Of a DNA stretch of 64,000 nt, positions 1 through 12,253 are shown piece by piece (positions within the stretch are counted from its first letter, which is position 1; every line of letters begins with the position of its first letter). This DNA comes from Limanda limanda (lineage: Eukaryota; Chordata; Actinopteri; Pleuronectiformes; Pleuronectidae), in the NCBI RefSeq assembly GCF_963576545.1, contig NC_083649.1:11684646-11748645 (forward strand), in the 5' to 3' direction. A program made the translations under genes and the position numbers. A model generated the notes under the pieces. The model worked only from the letters and a program-made list of their open reading frames with translations. It was not told the origin of the DNA and made no database searches.

Positions 1-689
1 TTTGTTTATACATTTTCCTTTATTTCTCAGAGAACCATGTGCAAAGTGTGATTAAAAAAAATCTTACATCTTTAATGGCTTGGTATCAATGTACAATTTG
101 GAGCTGATCCAAATAAAAATTGAGATCTATTTGATTTCAAACTTTTTCAATGGGGGAATAGATTTTCCCTGCTGTTGTATGGTAACAATTATAACCACAA
201 ACCTGCACCTACCACCAATGAGTAGCTGAGATACTGTCAATGCAGAGACATATCCTGCATTCTTGGGTTTTACATATATTTTACTGCTTTAGAAATAAAG
301 CCAAATGAATATGGAGAATTTGGGCGTGGATCCAGATCTGTCAGTTTCTTGGGAATTAATGAAAGGAATATTTTCTTTTATATTTCTACTGTAAGAACTA
401 GGCAATCCTATGCAGGATTGTTGGGGCTTGGCGGTGTTAAGCGCTCTGCTGAGTGCCAATCTAGTGGCTTGGGATGTTTGCCGATTTTCCAGGTTGCATA
501 AGTTGCTTGTTTGTGTTGCAGATCCAAAGTTTACTCACCAATATGTGAAACATATGCAATTAACATAAAGTCTCTGGCTAAGGACACTAACCCACCTTTG
601 CATGGATTCTGCTCTAGAAAATAGTTTTCACTACATCAGCGTGTTGGCGTTTAAATCCCAGATCCAGATCTCGGTGAAACAGCTGCTGC

Positions 690-1110
690 TCATGGCCAAC
701 GGTTAATGATTATGTGTCACTCTCAGCAACATTGTGCTGCCGTGTCACAAACTGATGACATCCATGTCACAGTTACATGTAACAATGATGTAATGACACT
801 TGTACGGGTCCATACCTCTGCTGTACAAGTTATTAATACTCACTTCATCTTAGCCCTGGCAGACACAGGCTTCATACATCCTGGCTATCACCACCCTGGC
901 CTGCTCTGTCATTTAAATATCCAGCGATGACAACAATGACAGCATTAATAGTAATGATAGCAATATGAAGCTAAGCCCCCCCATCATCATCATCATTAGC
1001 ATATCTCCAGGGACATGAGCTGTGATTGACAGCTAGCTGGGTGTGTTTTGGGCTGCGGCTCAACTATCAATTACCTCTATGCATATCAACCACCATTATG
1101 TAAAATAACT
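690..1110. promoter_or_regulatory. Candidate intronic regulatory block with PBX/MEIS-type and POU-type sites
   Basis: The block is non-repetitive and rich in homeodomain-like TAAT/ATTA cores. It contains TGATTGACAG at 1023-1032, which matches the known PBX-PREP/MEIS composite site, and ATGCATAT at 1079-1086, an octamer-like POU site. EBF-family introns are known to hold many conserved non-coding elements, so an enhancer is plausible. Without an alignment to other fish this remains a motif-based guess. Confidence 0.25.
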
Positions 1111-1528
1111 CCGCTTCGCTCGGCTCTGCTCAGTTCTCTTAAGTCTTGTTCCCTCGCATAACTCTTTTTCTCTCTCCCACGAATTTCCTCCCTCCCTCCC
1201 TCACTCCCTCCGTCGCTTCCCTTCCTCCTCCACTGGCTTTTTTCTTTCGCTCGCACTTCATTTCGCTCCCGACCACTCTCTCTCTCCCCCCCTCAGTTAC
1301 TAGCGCTTTCTCCTCCGTGTCTCGGCTTCTTAATCTCGCCACTCGTCTTCCACCGCTCTCATGATCCTGTTACTTTATGTATGCATGTGGATTTCTTCCC
1401 AGGTCCATTGTTTTATGAATTTTTTCTTTTGCAAATTACATCATATACTCTCACACCCTCTTTCATTTATTTGATTTGCTGATCTCAGACATGCACAGAA
1501 TTCTGAGTAAAAGGTACGTAAAAACATC

Positions 1529-1885
1529 CAAGTGAGCCCATGGGATAATACAACAGGAAACTGTCCAGAAAATTCACAACAAGTGGATGTGTGTCGATGA
1601 CATTTCAAATACATACGCAATATTGAAACAACAATGTAAATATCTCAGGATGAAAAAGTGTTGTTCTACACGAAGAAGACAATGAGATCAATAGCTTTTG
1701 GTCATGAGAGCCGACGCCAGTTGATGTGCTGTAAACAACAACTTGTGAATTTATACTTCCTTCCCTGCCTCCTACGCGCTGTACCCACATGCCACCCCAT
1801 CCCCTGGCAATCCAGGAGATCTTCCTGTTGTGAACCTGGACAATCTCCTTTTGTGTTGTTCATATGTGAAAGACACACTTCCCCA
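1529..1885. mobile_element. Short palindrome-ended dispersed repeat (MITE-like), copy A
   Basis: The left end (AGTGAGCCCATGGGATAATA then CAACAGGAAACTGTCCAG) is roughly the reverse complement of the right end (CTGGACAATCTCC ... TTCATATGTGAAAG). Related fragments occur at about 7500, 9885, 13430 and 39095. The interior has no coding capacity. I recognise the ends as a fish dispersed repeat but cannot name a family. Ends are approximate because the copy is degenerate. Confidence 0.5.
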
Positions 1886-3036
1886 CCATGGAGTTCACGT
1901 CAGAAAACAGCAATGTTACATATCTTGATTTTAAGGTTTTGTTGTCCTTGGATCATATGATGGCTGTGAGGCTGGTTATTTTAAAGCTGAATCATTAGTT
2001 AACTGTCAGATAGTAATTGCAGTCAGTAATAAATCATTTTACAAGCTTAATTTCCAAATATTTGACATTTGACAATTCCTTCACATTTCTTTACTGTCAT
2101 ACACAACCAAGTTATGTTTCCCTTCAGTCTGGAGCCATCATACAGATTAGAGCTTTATAATTTTTTTTTTATTTTGGCAGTATCAGAATAGTTTCCAGGT
2201 TATGTAAGACTTGATAAAAGTCACACATTTTTCAACCAAGACTTAAGTGGATTTCCAGTCGTCTTTCCAAGTAAAATGAATTCATCCTCCTCCTCAGATT
2301 CCTCCTCATCTCACTGCTTCCTCCTGTTTTCTAAATCTCTCTGGTTTTTAAATCTTGTCAGAATAAAAACTAAAAGATTCCTCAGTTTATCAGTTTATTC
2401 CTCAGAAGACTTCTGGTCTGTATCTAATGATCCCAATGAACTTGCAATCTCGCTAGGGTTATCTCTGCTGTAGTGATTGTGAACAAGACACTACAGGGCA
2501 GAGTAAAAACAAGCATTCCCCCCCACCCCCGGCAGGAAGCAATAGATTATCACATTATTACTATTGTGATAAGAGCCGAATAGTATTCCACATCCTTGTT
2601 TTTCCTACTGTTTGACTGCTTCAATCGCAGGCGTGGGGCCCCGGCAACGCTATCTGATGTCATAACACTGAACAATAACAAGAACTCAGTGTAAACAGGA
2701 AACAGGAAGTTGATGTCTGACAGATCAACAGACGGAGAGGGAAAGTCACTCTGCACATATCAGCTGGATTAGCTATTCGAAATGACAGATGAGAGGGAAA
2801 AGCGTGAAGCTGGTCACTACTGCTGTGATTATTGCAGTATTGTTAAGAGATAGTGATATTCCATGGTATTTAAAGTAATTATATTCAAGCATGTTGTTTG
2901 CAAACCGTGCTGTATGGTTCTGTGAGGCACGCCCCCGCTAACAGACCGGTTACGGGCCGTGAAGACAGGCCCACGGGCATAAGCAAGTCGTTTCACTTGC
3001 ACGCACGCAGAGGAAAATCGTGAAAAACCGTCATCC

Positions 3037-3181
3037 TGTCAGAAAGCTTTGCCAACACACTTGGCAGGCAGGTGAAGTAAGACATCTAAAGGAAGCACGG
3101 AGACAGAGGCACTGATCCGAGGTTCCGTCTGTCTGCACTAACTGACTCGCTGCGATTCCTCCACCTGTCAGCAACAACTTT
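3037..3181 (+). repeat. Local direct duplication, copy 1
   Basis: From CTGTCAGAAAGC to CAGCAACAACT this block aligns over most of its length with 4312-4468, in the same order and orientation. Shared landmarks are the TTGGCAGGC run, the AAGACATCTAAA run, the TTCCGT..TGTCTG run, CTAACTGACT and CACCTGTCAGCAACAACT. It is not seen elsewhere in the window, which suggests a local segmental duplication rather than a dispersed transposon. Confidence 0.75.
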
Positions 3182-4311
3182 GCTTTGGAGAGATTTTTGT
3201 TGGGTTATTTTTCTTTCTTTCTTTTTTTTGCTTCCAAGACAGCATTGTTTTTCTTGGCTCTGTAAAACAGCAAGTCTTAAGGGAATAAAACGGACACAGG
3301 CACTCAGTCTTAGACATCCACGCTAATTCACACACTCACACACAAAGCTGGAATTCCCCCGGATGTCACCCTTGCCCTGTTGGCATTGTGACTGTTGAAA
3401 TGACAGGAGAGCGCTCGAGACAAAACTCCCACAATCCTCTTTTCTTCATTCCCTCTCCACCATTTGTTTCTTCTTCGTACACACTCGCTCTGCCCCCCTC
3501 CCCATCCCCGCAGTGTAACTCTCTCTCTCTCCCCACATCCCAACGCCCCCTCCATCACATCGCTCTGTCACTTCCTGTCTCTCTCTGCAGGTCTGTGTTA
3601 GCCCAATATATTAAATATTAATGTCAGTTGTGCTCTGAGCCATAATTGCCATCTCAGCCTCTGAATAATGGATGTCACTGTGCTGTTCACTACTACGCCA
3701 TGGCTAACAGGCTAAGAAAAAAAAACAGCATGCAGGGGTGGTTTGCTGCATTACTCTGGTTTAGAGGCTAAACAACACACAGCATCGTAGTGTGGCGACG
3801 CCAACAAATCATGTTTCTATACAACTTTACTGCAACAGCAAACACTGCACAATTCTTAGGAGATGTCATCACTGGCTTGATTTATGCTCAAAGGCAACTT
3901 ATTTTGGTACGAATGAAAGAAGCGTTACATTTACTACCTGCAGCAAGAGGCTGGTTAGGGAGGATGGTGTGATGTCATGTTTGTGGTGTAGAAAGACGAC
4001 TGTCAAATCTAAATACACATGTTGTGTCGGATGTTAATGTGAACTTTTTAAACCGGGCCTTTGCCATCTTTATGTGAGTTACTATAAGTAAGTGTTGCTG
4101 GTTCAACTCAAACAGAACTGTTGCATTTCCTTTTCTCTTATGTCTCCTGTCGTTTTCTCTGATAAATGAAGCAACATATATAGAAAAGCAATCTTTGAAA
4201 AATGGTAGAAGAAACAATAAAAAGAAGCAATTATGTAAAAGCTTCCTTCCTTCTCCTTTGTCGCCTGCCATCTTAATTTTTTTTTCATACGATTTTTAAC
4301 TTTCTACGATT

Positions 4312-4468
4312 CTGTCAGAAAGCTCTGCCAAGTAACTTGGCAGGCGGTTGCAATAAGACATCTAAAGAAAGCAGGGAGACGGAGAGGAGACGGAGAAGCA
4401 CAGATCTGTTGTTCCGTTTGTCTGTCACTAACTGACTCCTGCACATTTTCCCACCTGTCAGCAACAAC
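4312..4468 (+). repeat. Local direct duplication, copy 2
   Basis: This is the second copy of the block at 3037-3181, about 1.1 kb downstream. It carries a small tandem expansion of GGAGACGGAGA-type sequence that copy 1 lacks. The GT microsatellite begins 17 bases after the end of this copy. Confidence 0.75.
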
Positions 4469-4484
4469 TCACCCAAACGCTGTA

Positions 4485-4646
<162 letters not shown>

Positions 4647-4744
4647 AGCATGCAGGGCTGGTGTTGGGTCAGCTCTCTGAGTGCAGTACTTGCAATATAG
4701 CAAAGGTCAACAGCGCTGATATCACTTGAACATGATCGCGCCTC

Positions 4745-5130
4745 GGAGAGAGGGAGGGAGACGGAGGGGGAGAGGGGAGAGTGCTCCCCTCCCCCAGAGT
4801 CATTCAGGCTCTTATAATTGCCCGGTTTAATTGGAGGCCTCTTAATGACCAGCGACTGGACCGGCCAATCAATTCACACCAGGTGCCTCGTGAGCATTTA
4901 GCTGCAAGGCTTTTTGCAGTAGAGTTGATTAGGCCAGATGGGGTCAAGTGACGGGGGGAGAAGGAACGCACACGCACAGCATGGAAATAAAGAATATGTT
5001 CCGCTGGCATTCAGGGAGAGGAAACGTAGGAGTCGAGCAGTAGACTCGGAAATATGAGAAATAATGAGCGAGATCATCAGCTCACCAGCGAAACAAGCCC
5101 ATGATTGGCTGAAATGATTCGGTGTGTGAA
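4745..5130. promoter_or_regulatory. Candidate conserved non-coding block
   Basis: This is a moderately GC-rich, non-repetitive stretch following a G/A-rich run. Homeobox-like cores sit close together (CTTATAATTG, GTTTAATTGG, CTTAATGACC, GATTAGGCC) with an E-box CAGGTG near 4880. Its composition differs from the surrounding AT-rich intron. A regulatory role is inferred from texture only. Confidence 0.22.
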
Positions 5131-7499
5131 TACACTGAGAGGGGGAATGAGTGGATGCATCAGATGATTTAGGTGATGATTTAATGTTTAAATGTTCTCA
5201 GTGATGCAGCAGTAAAGATGAGATGGAAACAGTGTTTACAGGTTTCTGTGATTCAAGCAAGTAAAAGATATAAAGGGCTAAAGTGCTGGTAACAGTGTTC
5301 CAGTAAAGGCTGAGCAGAAGAAGCTCACTAGCTGATGTGGACAATGCTGATTTCAGTAATTGTAGGGATTTACTATTGCAAATATTTCTCTCCTTTTATA
5401 GATTCTAATACTTCATCTCGGGGCATCTGTATATATATATTTTTTAATTTCAGTAACTGTTATGTAAATCAGGAGTAGGGAAGATGTTTCTGTCAAGGGT
5501 CGTTTCAGTTTTTATAGAATTCTTTGGAGGCCACACTAAATTATTGATACATATCATATATAACACTGACCTCTCCTTGGCAAGGTGTCTGATGTCCGAT
5601 GGTAGTGATGATGATGATGATGATCATGATGCTTCTTGCAGCTATTTGCTCTAACAAATCCTCACCTTTGGTTGAGCTGTGCATGATTTGACAATAATCC
5701 CTCCCTCATATCAAACTCAGAAGTGATCCCACACACAATCTTGGCTGTTTCTTTTTATGTTAGTAAAAAATGGAAACAAGGTACACTGACTTCTCTTTTA
5801 TATTTCTCTTGAAAAAATGTCTATTTGTCGACTTTTAAGGCTTAAGTTTTAAAACGCGTTTCCTCCACCCTGACAATGAGCTGAACAGGCTTACAACCAA
5901 AAGGGACCGACCTTTTGTATATGTTAAGTTATTTTCTGTTAAAGAAAACGAGAATTATTGAGTAGATTTGAATTACTTTGTGGCCTGGAGGTTCCCCACC
6001 CTTGATAACAAGTCATTTAACTTTACAGAAATAATTCTACACTTTGTACTTTATTGTACACTGTTGTTAAAGACTTCATAAATATATTTAAATGCAGGAC
6101 GTTTTTGTGAGATACTAAGAGGATTGTGATTTTTTTTCCCAAACACTGCCTTAGTTAGTCTTCATATTTCAGGCGGATGAGCAGGGGAGTGTGTGATCCT
6201 CCCAGCCACCTCCTCTACACAGAGATATACAGGGGAGGGTCAGCCGAGGTGGTCGTGTTAACGCTATGCTAGTGTTGTGAGAAGGACTAGACAGTGGGAG
6301 GTCAGCAGGGGTCACCGTTGCTGTCCTCTGCTGTGATAGGCTGTCACCCGGGGGTGAGAGGTCAAGATAATTAGCCATGCAGAATCCCAGTGCTGGTGTT
6401 CTAACGAAGCCTGAGCTCGTTAACGCAGAGTTTTACACTCAGACCTGCCACTGGGCTGTGCTGCACCATCACACACTTACACACACACTCACATGCGCAG
6501 TGCATGCTCGCACATACACACACATATATATACTGTAAGCGCACACCTCTGATTTGTTCTGGTGGTCCAGTTCAAGAGCTGTCATCTTATCAACAGAGGA
6601 GCACCAGGCTCAGCCACAGGAGAACAGAGGTGATGCAGACTTGTGAAAAGTTCAGATTATTTAAGTACACAATTTTTTTAAATTAAGATGAAGATAGCAC
6701 TCTGATTAAAGACGATATAAAGAGGAAGAGGTAACTGGAGAGTGTATACCTCTGCCATAATCCTAACGCCCTATTTTCGCCATGTTAAAGAAAGTGGAAA
6801 AATTCAATCTTCCTTGCATTATGCCTCATCCCAGTTTTTGACTAATCCTGCTGACAGACATATTGAATTGAAAAGAAACTTCATACAACTCTATAAAGAA
6901 AATAAGGTTGTTTATTTACAAGCAGGAGAAAGACATGTCATGTCAAACTTTGTGTGCAGTATTATCTTGCAGTGGGCTTGTATTACATTATGACTTTTAT
7001 TGAACGGTAACACACAGATGTCCCAAACAAATGAACATGTGTGAGTCTGTGTTTTTTTTGTGTGATTTTGCCATGTTGGTCCTGCCAGGCCGGCCAGCTG
7101 GTTCGCACCAAAACACAACCTGGATGTGTTTGTTTGCTGGCGATGGCCATCTGTGTGTTTGATTGGTTCTGTAGTAAAGATTCCTGACATATGGTCCCGT
7201 TTAAAACAACCAATGTCAACATAGTTCCCCTTATTGAAAGAAATGACATCAGGGTTTAGCAGAAAGAAAACACCACCACCACATCCTGAAAGTTGTTTTT
7301 CAAACTGTTTCTCAATCATATCATGGAAAGAGTTCATATTGAACAGAAAAGACAAAGGCAGCATAGTGGATATAACCGAAGGTGAAACCTAAGATTTCCT
7401 CAAACTGCCTCACAATTATAAAGGCGTCTTTCACAACTGCACTGAACTCTGCACATTTTCCCGAAATATGCTGTGAGAGAACGTAGTCCGAGTCAGTTG

Positions 7500-7625
7500 C
7501 TCTGGACTTTTGTCTGGAACTCTCCTGAAAGCCCCAAACTGAAATGCCCGAGTGAGCCCATGTGAGAACACAGCAGGAAAAATTCAAAAGTATGAAAGAC
7601 AACCTCCAGAAAACTGGGTCCATAC
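7500..7625. repeat. Dispersed repeat fragment, copy B
   Basis: It contains AGTGAGCCCATGTGAGAACA and CAGCAGGAAAAATTC, matching the left end of the copy at 1529. It lies about 300 bp upstream of the exon at 7942 and does not disturb its acceptor. Confidence 0.45.
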
Positions 7626-7941
7626 ATTTTCTGATGTTCAGGTCTGAATATTACCACATATTCACTGGTTTTGCTAGACTGTCCTGTTTTATTTACCTTC
7701 ATCTGTGTTCATTTGGCTTTTCAAAGCAGTCGGAACAAACAAACTGCAACCTATCAACGTGGAAATTCATTTTTAAATTCGAACAGTATGAAATATTAAT
7801 TTCTGTGTCTGTATTTGGGGATCTGTCTGCAGTGAATGTTGGAAACTGGGCTTGAAATCACATTTCCTGAAGGAATGTAGTGAGGTGGTCTGATGTTAAA
7901 ATGTTATCCTCAAACTGTACCTTCCCTCTCTGTTTCCATAG

Positions 7942-8023
7942 ATTCTTCCTCAAGTTTTTCCTGAAGTGCAACCAGAACTGTTTAAAGAACGCGGGGAACC
8001 CACGGGACATGAGGAGGTTCCAG
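7942..8023 (+). CDS. EBF1-like exon: C-terminal part of the DNA-binding domain (partial gene)
   Basis: This is the first visible exon of an early B-cell factor (COE) transcription factor, a sequence-specific DNA-binding dimer that acts in the nucleus. It reads (Arg)[20 protein letters not shown] then RDMRRFQ. That run is essentially invariant in vertebrate EBF proteins, near human EBF1 residues 185-212 by my recollection. The acceptor AG is at 7940-7941 and the donor GT at 8024. The exon is 82 bp: one base finishing a split Arg codon, then 27 codons. The preceding zinc-knuckle exon (His-x3-Cys-x2-Cys-x5-Cys) is not in the window. In the 16-exon vertebrate gene model this would be exon 7. Confidence 0.96.
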
Positions 8024-8734
8024 GTAGAAACCACAATCCTTGTGATTCTTTTCTTCTGTTTTGTTTGTCAAGCTTATCCTTCTTACGCTTCCCCGTAAGT
8101 CATAATAACACACATAGCTTTATGGTTGCAGTAACACAAACAATGGAATGTGTGTGTATGTCTCTGTGTGTGTGTGTGTTTCTGTGTAAGTAAATAAGCT
8201 ATCAGCGCCTTCACAGGAAACATGAGGTCCTGACCCTGACTAGTCAGAACATAAATATACACACAAAAGCAGGGAGTTGGAGAAGTAAGTAAGAAAGAAA
8301 GAAAGAAAGGACGTGGGGTTGTGATTAAGATTTAGTGTGGTGCAGTCTCTATTATTTCCTTGTCTTCACAGCCAGAATACAATCAGGAAGACACCACTTT
8401 AGTTGGAGTGGAGAAGGTGGACGCCCAAGAGATACTCATGGATTTATTACCAGGGCACGCGTGTGTGAGAGTATGTGTGCGATATGTATTTCTGCTGGTG
8501 TGCGTGTGTGAGTGTGTGTGTGTGTGAGTGTGTGTGTGTGTGTGTGAGACAGGACAGCGAGACAGAGTCGTACAGTAGCGAGTGTGTGACAGTATCTGTG
8601 CCTCTAATTGTGCAGCTCTATTGTAGTGGAACCAAAGAAGACAGCTCTGTTTCCCTGGGAGATAATTAAGGGCCGGACCCATCAGGAACTATTGAACAGA
8701 GGAGGATAGACACCACACACACGCACACGCACAC

Positions 8735-8785
<51 letters not shown>

Positions 8786-9060
8786 TACTGTGTGTGTTGA
8801 GGCTGATGGTAATAGCTGTGATAACGGGTTACACTTAAAGAGCTTTTCACAGTTTCATGCGTTTAACTCCTCCTTACAATGATCCCAACTTTGTAATTAC
8901 TCATTTCTGCTTTTCATTTTTCCCCCTTTGCTCTCTCTTGCTCTTCTCCCCCCCCTCTTTTTTCATTCTTACCTCTTTCTTCTTCCACTTCCACCTCCTC
9001 ACTTTCCTTTTCCCCCAACCACCAATCCCCCTCTTTGCCCAATCCCCTGCTTCTCTCCAG
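8024..9060 (+). other. EBF intron, 1037 bp
   Basis: GT..AG intron. It holds an (AAAG)n run near 8287, GT tracts at 8506-8549, a (CA)n tract at 8714-8782, and a long C/T-rich run at 8920-9060 that serves as polypyrimidine tract. No other gene is seen. Confidence 0.9.
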
Positions 9061-9202
9061 GTGGTGGTATCGACCACGGTGAGCGTGGAGGGACATGTCC
9101 TCTCCGTGTCCGACAACATGTTTGTGCACAACAACTCCAAACATGGCCGACGGGCCCGCAGACTCGACCCCGTGGAAGGAACGCAGTCTTACCTAGACCA
9201 CG
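9061..9202 (+). CDS. EBF1-like exon: end of DNA-binding domain and linker
   Basis: It encodes [20 protein letters not shown] followed by [20 protein letters not shown] and TQSYLDH, with the final G starting the next codon. This is the end of the COE DNA-binding domain and the basic [10 protein letters not shown] stretch before the TIG domain. The acceptor is CTCCAG ending at 9060 and the donor is GTAACA from 9203. The exon is 142 bp (47 codons plus one base). EBF1 in mammals has 'DPSEGTPSYLEH' at the end (from memory), so this copy differs at a few linker positions. The frame continues from the previous exon. Confidence 0.96.
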
Positions 9203-10478
9203 GTAACACAAGAGAGTTTGTGTCTGTGTGTGTGGACGTGTGTGTGGACGTGTGTGTGTGTGTCCCCATGATTATGTGTGAGTGTGAGCAGCATGGCCAC
9301 CAGATGGTTGATGGTTTAATCCTATCAGGTGATTCCTGCCCCTCCATCTGGCTAATCCAACTTACTACACACACACACAAAATCACACAAACACACACAA
9401 TCACACACTGGTCTAATGTAATTATGCTTCTTTTTCATAAATAAACCCAGACTAAGAGGTGTTGTTGTGTTTCAGCTGAATACTGATAATCACACACACA
9501 CACACACACACACAGACAAGTGTTGGTTTTTGACAGACAAGCTTTTATTGTTGTGATATTGAATTGAATAATATGAGCTTATTCAGACAATATTGATGTG
9601 ACATAAAGCCGAGTGTACCCAGTCTGTTAGAAATACCATGACACACACCCAACCTTCTGTTTGTGTGTTTTTATCCACGTCAAGTTATTATTTAAAAGGA
9701 TCTGCGGTAATCTGGCATCAGTCTGTCTCACAGAGGCGACATGTGGGATAAACAGACAATACATAAACCCAAAAGGACGCAAAGATATGCTGTCAAGATG
9801 AGGCTTGAATATCATATCCCATTTAAAATGTATAATACACGCTATGACAGAGCATGAACATTTATTTTCCTGGTCTTCCCACAGTAAGCGGGTTTGGAAG
9901 AAGTCCTTTTCTAACTTAAGCTGCTTTCAGACTGAGATGATCCTGAATGTGAGAAAGCAAAAGTCAACGGCTCCACACATTTACCTGCTCCGTACCATCT
10001 CCTGCTGCGTTCTTTATATGTGAAAAGCAAACTTCTCATGTCTGAAAACTACTTTTTATCTTAAAAAGTCAATAAGAAAATGGATTAAATTTTTTAAAAT
10101 GAAAAAAAAAACGTCAGCAATTACTTGCTTCATCCATGTAATCTTTTTACCAATATTTACATGAGGAAACTTTTTCTACTTAAGTATAAGTTGAAAAATA
10201 AATCTTTGAATAGCAGTGTTTAGCAGTGGTGTGTTGCATGAACAAATATGAGCTTGAGACGTTGCAGACTTCAGGTCAGATTTCCCTCCTTGTTTAGAGA
10301 CTTTCTGGCGTTTAATGGAAAAAAATGTTTTCCCACAACCGTGTCTGTCGAGTGAATGTGGATTTTGTGGGTTTTACTCAACAACTGTTGAGTTTGAATG
10401 CATCTCATATAGTATGTTAATTCGATTATTTTTTTACTTCCCCCCCCCTCTCCTCTCTAATCCTCCACTTCGCCCTAG
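9203..10478 (+). other. EBF intron, 1276 bp
   Basis: GT..AG intron with several short CA/GT runs (9215-9265, 9365-9410, 9492-9515). A fragment of the dispersed repeat lies near 9885-10035. The intron ends in a C/T-rich tract and three closely spaced AGs. No other gene is seen. Confidence 0.9.
9885..10035. repeat. Dispersed repeat fragment, copy C
   Basis: The sequence CCATCTCCTGCTGCGTTCTT followed by ATATGTGAAAAGCAAACTTC matches the right end of the family seen at 1529 and 39095. The rest is too diverged to bound exactly. Confidence 0.45.
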
Positions 10479-10612
10479 GAGCAGCTCCTTGCATTAAAGC
10501 TATCAGTCCCAGTGAGGGTTGGACCACGGGGGGCGCTACAGTCATCATCATCGGAGACAACTTCTTCGATGGTCTCCAAGTCATTTTCGGTACCATGCTG
10601 GTTTGGAGCGAG
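10479..10612 (+). CDS. EBF1-like exon: first half of the IPT/TIG domain
   Basis: It encodes (G)[20 protein letters not shown] then [20 protein letters not shown] and VWSE. This is the Ig-like IPT/TIG fold that supports EBF dimerisation. The exon is 134 bp when the first AG (10477-10478) is used. The donor is GTGAGT from 10613. The acceptor region is TAG-GAG-CAG, so starts at 10479, 10482 or 10485 all keep the frame and change only the residues before PCIKA (GAAPC, AAPC or APC). Human EBF1 has ATPC here by recollection, which fits the second acceptor in length. The most upstream TAG is nonetheless the likeliest on position. Confidence 0.95.
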
Positions 10613-12126
10613 GTGAGTTTGCCAGCAATCAGCATCCAGTCTCCGTGTTGTTTCAGCCCCTCGACTGTGTGCTTTTGCCCTCCGACCGTTGGAAGTAATT
10701 CAATATGAAAACATACTTTTCCTCATGGTCAGGCTCTTAACTGTGTGCTCATGTGTGTGTGCGTGCGTGTGTGTGTGTGTGTGTGTCTTAATGTTTGTCG
10801 AAACGAGGTTTACCTCTCTAATGAGTCCCCACCAACAAGCAACTGCAGCCCCTCTCTCACCCACACTCCCTCTGTCTCTTTCTCTCTGGAATACTGATCC
10901 AATCAGCAGATTTTGATAGCCATCGGCTTAATGCTCGCAAAAACACACACTTACACACACTTACACACACACACACATACAGGGCTCACTATCATACTTT
11001 CCCCCCACGCCACTCCTCTACAGAATGTTTATTTGTCTTCTGACTCCACTCACCGTGTGCGCCGAGCGACCATGGCTCCTTTCCAACAACAACACTAAGT
11101 GTGTGTGTGTGTGTGTGTGTACATGCTGGCATACGTGGATGAGTTTGTGTGTGTGTGTGTGTTAAGAGCTGAGGGGTTTGTTTACAGTGTTGAGAGCCAC
11201 ACTTACACACACTAACATGTGTACAGAGTCTCAGTTCAGTTCAGTTCAAACTGACTCAGCTCTCTTGGCGTTCCTCACACTGGCTCCTAATGGACTTTGG
11301 CCAACCAAATGTTTCATTTCCACTCAGCCTCATTATTAATTCCGAGGCGAGAAACAGTTTTGAAAAATCTTAGCGGAAAGTGATTGGTTATGTGTGCCAA
11401 TTATTTTTTTTTATCTCTATCTCTTCCTCCTACCTACACATATTTGGCCAAATACTAAATAGTACTCGAATAGTACTTGAGAAACATCTCTACAAACATG
11501 ATGCTAAATGGTTTGCCCCGAATAGCAGAACATAAATATTAATATACATCTGTATTCAGAATTTAATTAAAGCTTATTTTCATTTTTGTGGCATTGCAAC
11601 ATTTTTTTCCATTTCACATAAGATTATGAGACACTTATTTTTACTATTGAGAAGATTTAAATCAATACACATGTACAAAACTTCAAATGTATTCTACATA
11701 AGATAGAGAAGTATGTCATTTTTAGCTGAAACAACATAAAAATGTATGTTTGCTGCAAACATTAAATTCACGTGCAGGATCTGTAAATCAAACATGCACC
11801 AAATCCAAATGTAAATACAGCTCAGCAAGCGATGCCTTTCACCACATTAACAAGTGGAAATGCAATAATCTCAAACCATAACCTTAAATAAACTCAAGAG
11901 TGGAGCTCCAGGAAGCACGTTTACGCAAAAGCATCCTTAAAGATTATCACATATTGCAGTGATCAAAACTATATCCAGAGTCAGATTCAAAGTTAAAAAT
12001 GGCTCTTGGTTGTCTCTATGTTTAATACGACATAATTCAACCAGATCCCATCAGAACTTAAGATGTAGGTGTATTTCTGATGTGTGTTTGTGACACTGAC
12101 TCTTGTTCGCCACGTTCCTCCTGCAG
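10613..12126 (+). other. EBF intron, 1514 bp
   Basis: GT..AG intron with GT/CA runs at 10750-10788, 10946-10978 and 11099-11162, then AT-rich unique sequence to the acceptor CTGCAG at 12126. Nothing else recognisable. Confidence 0.9.
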
Positions 12127-12253
12127 TTGATCACGCCGCATGCCATCCGGGTGCAGACGCCTCCCAGACACATTCCCGGGGTCGTCGAGGTCACTCTGTC
12201 TTACAAATCTAAACAGTTCTGCAAGGGCACACCAGGAAGGTTCATTTATACAG
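12127..12253 (+). CDS. EBF1-like exon: second half of the IPT/TIG domain
   Basis: It encodes [20 protein letters not shown] then [20 protein letters not shown] and YT, with a final G opening the Ala codon of the next exon. The exon is 127 bp (42 codons plus one base). The acceptor is CTGCAG and the donor is GTATGT from 12254. Together with the previous exon it completes the TIG domain. The sequence is near-identical to vertebrate EBF1/EBF3 as I remember them, so it supports the family but not the paralogue. Confidence 0.96.

Noticed and set aside
6912..7364. 150-residue minus-strand frame
   Set aside because: It has mixed composition without a recognisable domain and no splice or promoter context, and lies inside an intron. 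It is most likely chance.
9078..9084. GTGAGC inside the second visible exon as an alternative donor
   Set aside because: Its use would break the reading frame and delete conserved DNA-binding domain sequence; it is probably a chance match.
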